A stretch of 6,451 nt of DNA from the NCBI GenBank assembly GCA_027353395.1, contig DAIEHU010000157.1, forward strand, positions 1 through 6,451, in the 5' to 3' direction. The stretch comes from Desulfobacteraceae bacterium. GTDB lineage: Bacteria; Desulfobacterota; Desulfobacteria; Desulfobacterales; Desulfosalsimonadaceae. Positions 5,798-6,451 of this stretch are shown piece after piece. The position numbers were made by a program, and so were the translations under genes. The stretch's first letter is position 1, and every line of letters begins with the position of its first letter. The notes under the pieces are model-generated. The model worked only from the letters and a program-made list of their open reading frames with translations, made no database searches and had not been told where the DNA came from.

Positions 5798-6451
5798 GCA
5801 AGTTGTCGCCTCGGAAAATAAAAAAAACAGCTAAACGCTCTTCTAAAAAAAATGGGTTATGCCGCTTTTTTTAACTGATCGGGCGGCAATTGGTGCTTAT
5901 GGCTTTTATTCAGCCAGACTTTTCCAGGCGGGTTCCAATCACGGGTTTCCCCTGTCCACCGGAGCGGATTGTTTTGTTGGGCTTTCAAATAAACCTGATG
6001 TCGTTTTTGAAGAATTTCGACGTCCTTTCCCTCATGACGGTTAATCGGGCTGACAAAGCAAATACCGCTGTGCAGATGTTCTCTGTTATACCAGATAACA
6101 AAATTTTCAACCCACCGCCGGGCTTGCCCGATATTTTCAAATGCGCGGTCAGGATATTCCGGACGATATTTCAAGGTTTTAAAAAGCGCTTCCGAATAGG
6201 GATTGTCATTGCTGACCGAAGGCCGGCTGAACGATGGAATTACGCCCAGTTCCTGCAATCTGGCAAGCAAAGACGCTCCTTTCATTGGGGTTCCGTTATC
6301 TGAATGCAGGTAAACCTGATCTTTGCCGACTTTTTCCAATAGACAGGCCTCGGTCATCAAATCAGCGGCCAGTTCCGAACTTTGGGTATCATAAATTTGC
6401 CATGCGACGATTTTCCGGCTGTAAAGGTCCATCACCATGTAAAGATAAACA
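5788..6451 (-). mobile_element. IS3-family insertion sequence, right-hand (orfB 3') part; left end outside window
   Basis: The transposase frame and the non-coding stretch after its stop define one end of an IS3-family element. The exact tip is uncertain. TG at 5788, starting TGATTGTCAAGCAAG, is a candidate because IS3-family ends begin with TG. A TTGTC direct repeat (5791-5795 and 5803-5807) could be a transposase contact site. The other inverted repeat, orfA and any target duplication are outside the window. The stretch 5808-5856 contains two A runs and no other gene. Confidence 0.5.
5857..6451 (-). CDS. IS3-family transposase (OrfB, DDE integrase core), C-terminal part, cut by window edge
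   Basis: The frame is open to the window edge, so the true start is outside; the internal ATG at 6438 is preceded by in-frame VYLY and is not the start. The product cuts and joins DNA during transposition. Numbering from that ATG, MDLYSRKIVAWQIYD (3-17) is the conserved strand after the first catalytic Asp, which is outside the window. LHSDNGTPM (44-52) carries the second Asp, D47, and NDNPYSEALFKTLKYRPEYP (77-96) carries the Glu, E83. The 35 residues between them are the DD(35)E spacing of this family. WVENFVIWYNREHLHSGI (109-126) is the usual C-terminal core motif. The C-terminal end NPPGKVWLNKS (169-179) and the Lys-Ala-Ala terminus look complete. The gene points toward pabBC, so read-through into it is possible. 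Confidence 0.9.
   Translation of the reverse strand, partial: VYLYMVMDLYSRKIVAWQIYDTQSSELAADLMTEACLLEKVGKDQVYLHSDNGTPMKGASLLARLQELGVIPSFSRPSVSNDNPYSEALFKTLKYRPEYPDRAFENIGQARRWVENFVIWYNREHLHSGICFVSPINRHEGKDVEILQKRHQVYLKAQQNNPLRWTGETRDWNPPGKVWLNKSHKHQLPPDQLKKAA

Noticed and set aside
5861..5886. GCCGC...GCGGC inverted repeat with a T run as a terminator
   Set aside because: It lies within the last codons of the transposase and the T run is in the loop, not after the stem.
5859..6303. Plus-strand frames opposite the transposase
   Set aside because: They are antisense to the DDE transposase frame, which has full family motifs.

Overview
The window reads as chromosomal DNA of a Gram-negative anaerobe, most likely a deltaproteobacterium / Desulfobacterota (for example a sulfate reducer). 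This is inferred from gene content: a DapL-type lysine-pathway aminotransferase, a PabB-PabC fusion and a TIGR03960-type radical SAM protein. The core genes are GC-rich, with hand-counted lines at about 65-72% GC. They are interrupted by one AT-rich gene at about 30% GC and bounded on the right by an insertion sequence.

Layout. Positions 1-599 (minus strand) hold the first 199 residues of a B12-binding/radical SAM family protein, cut by the window edge. Positions 624-1385 (minus) hold a crotonase-fold protein 24 bp upstream of it in the same direction. Its single catalytic Glu and local sequence resemble a delta3,delta2-enoyl-CoA isomerase more than a hydratase. Positions 1386-1624 are a divergent control region. 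It holds a minus-strand promoter for the crotonase, a near-consensus plus-strand promoter for dapL, a palindrome over the dapL -35 box, a perfect 16-bp palindrome in the dapL leader and a tandem heptamer. Positions 1625-2845 (plus) encode DapL, LL-diaminopimelate aminotransferase, for lysine and peptidoglycan precursor synthesis.

Positions 2846-3525 form an AT-rich island. It has a weak hairpin after dapL, a small GIY-YIG / T5orf172-like nuclease-domain gene (2958-3443), and a coupled start codon that runs into a stop after four codons. Positions 3526-5781 (minus) encode a bifunctional aminodeoxychorismate synthase component I / aminodeoxychorismate lyase. It makes p-aminobenzoate for folate and appears to start at TTG. 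Immediately upstream of it lies the end of an IS3-family element whose DDE transposase (5857-6451, minus) leaves the window.

The genes do not form a single pathway. DapL and PabBC are independent biosynthetic enzymes, and the crotonase plus radical SAM gene may be a two-gene operon. The most interesting places are the palindrome-rich dapL control region, the foreign-looking GIY-YIG gene with its broken coupled downstream start, and the IS end abutting the pabBC start, where a TTGACA box may give an outward promoter. I found no convincing complete novel system, tRNA, rRNA or CRISPR array.
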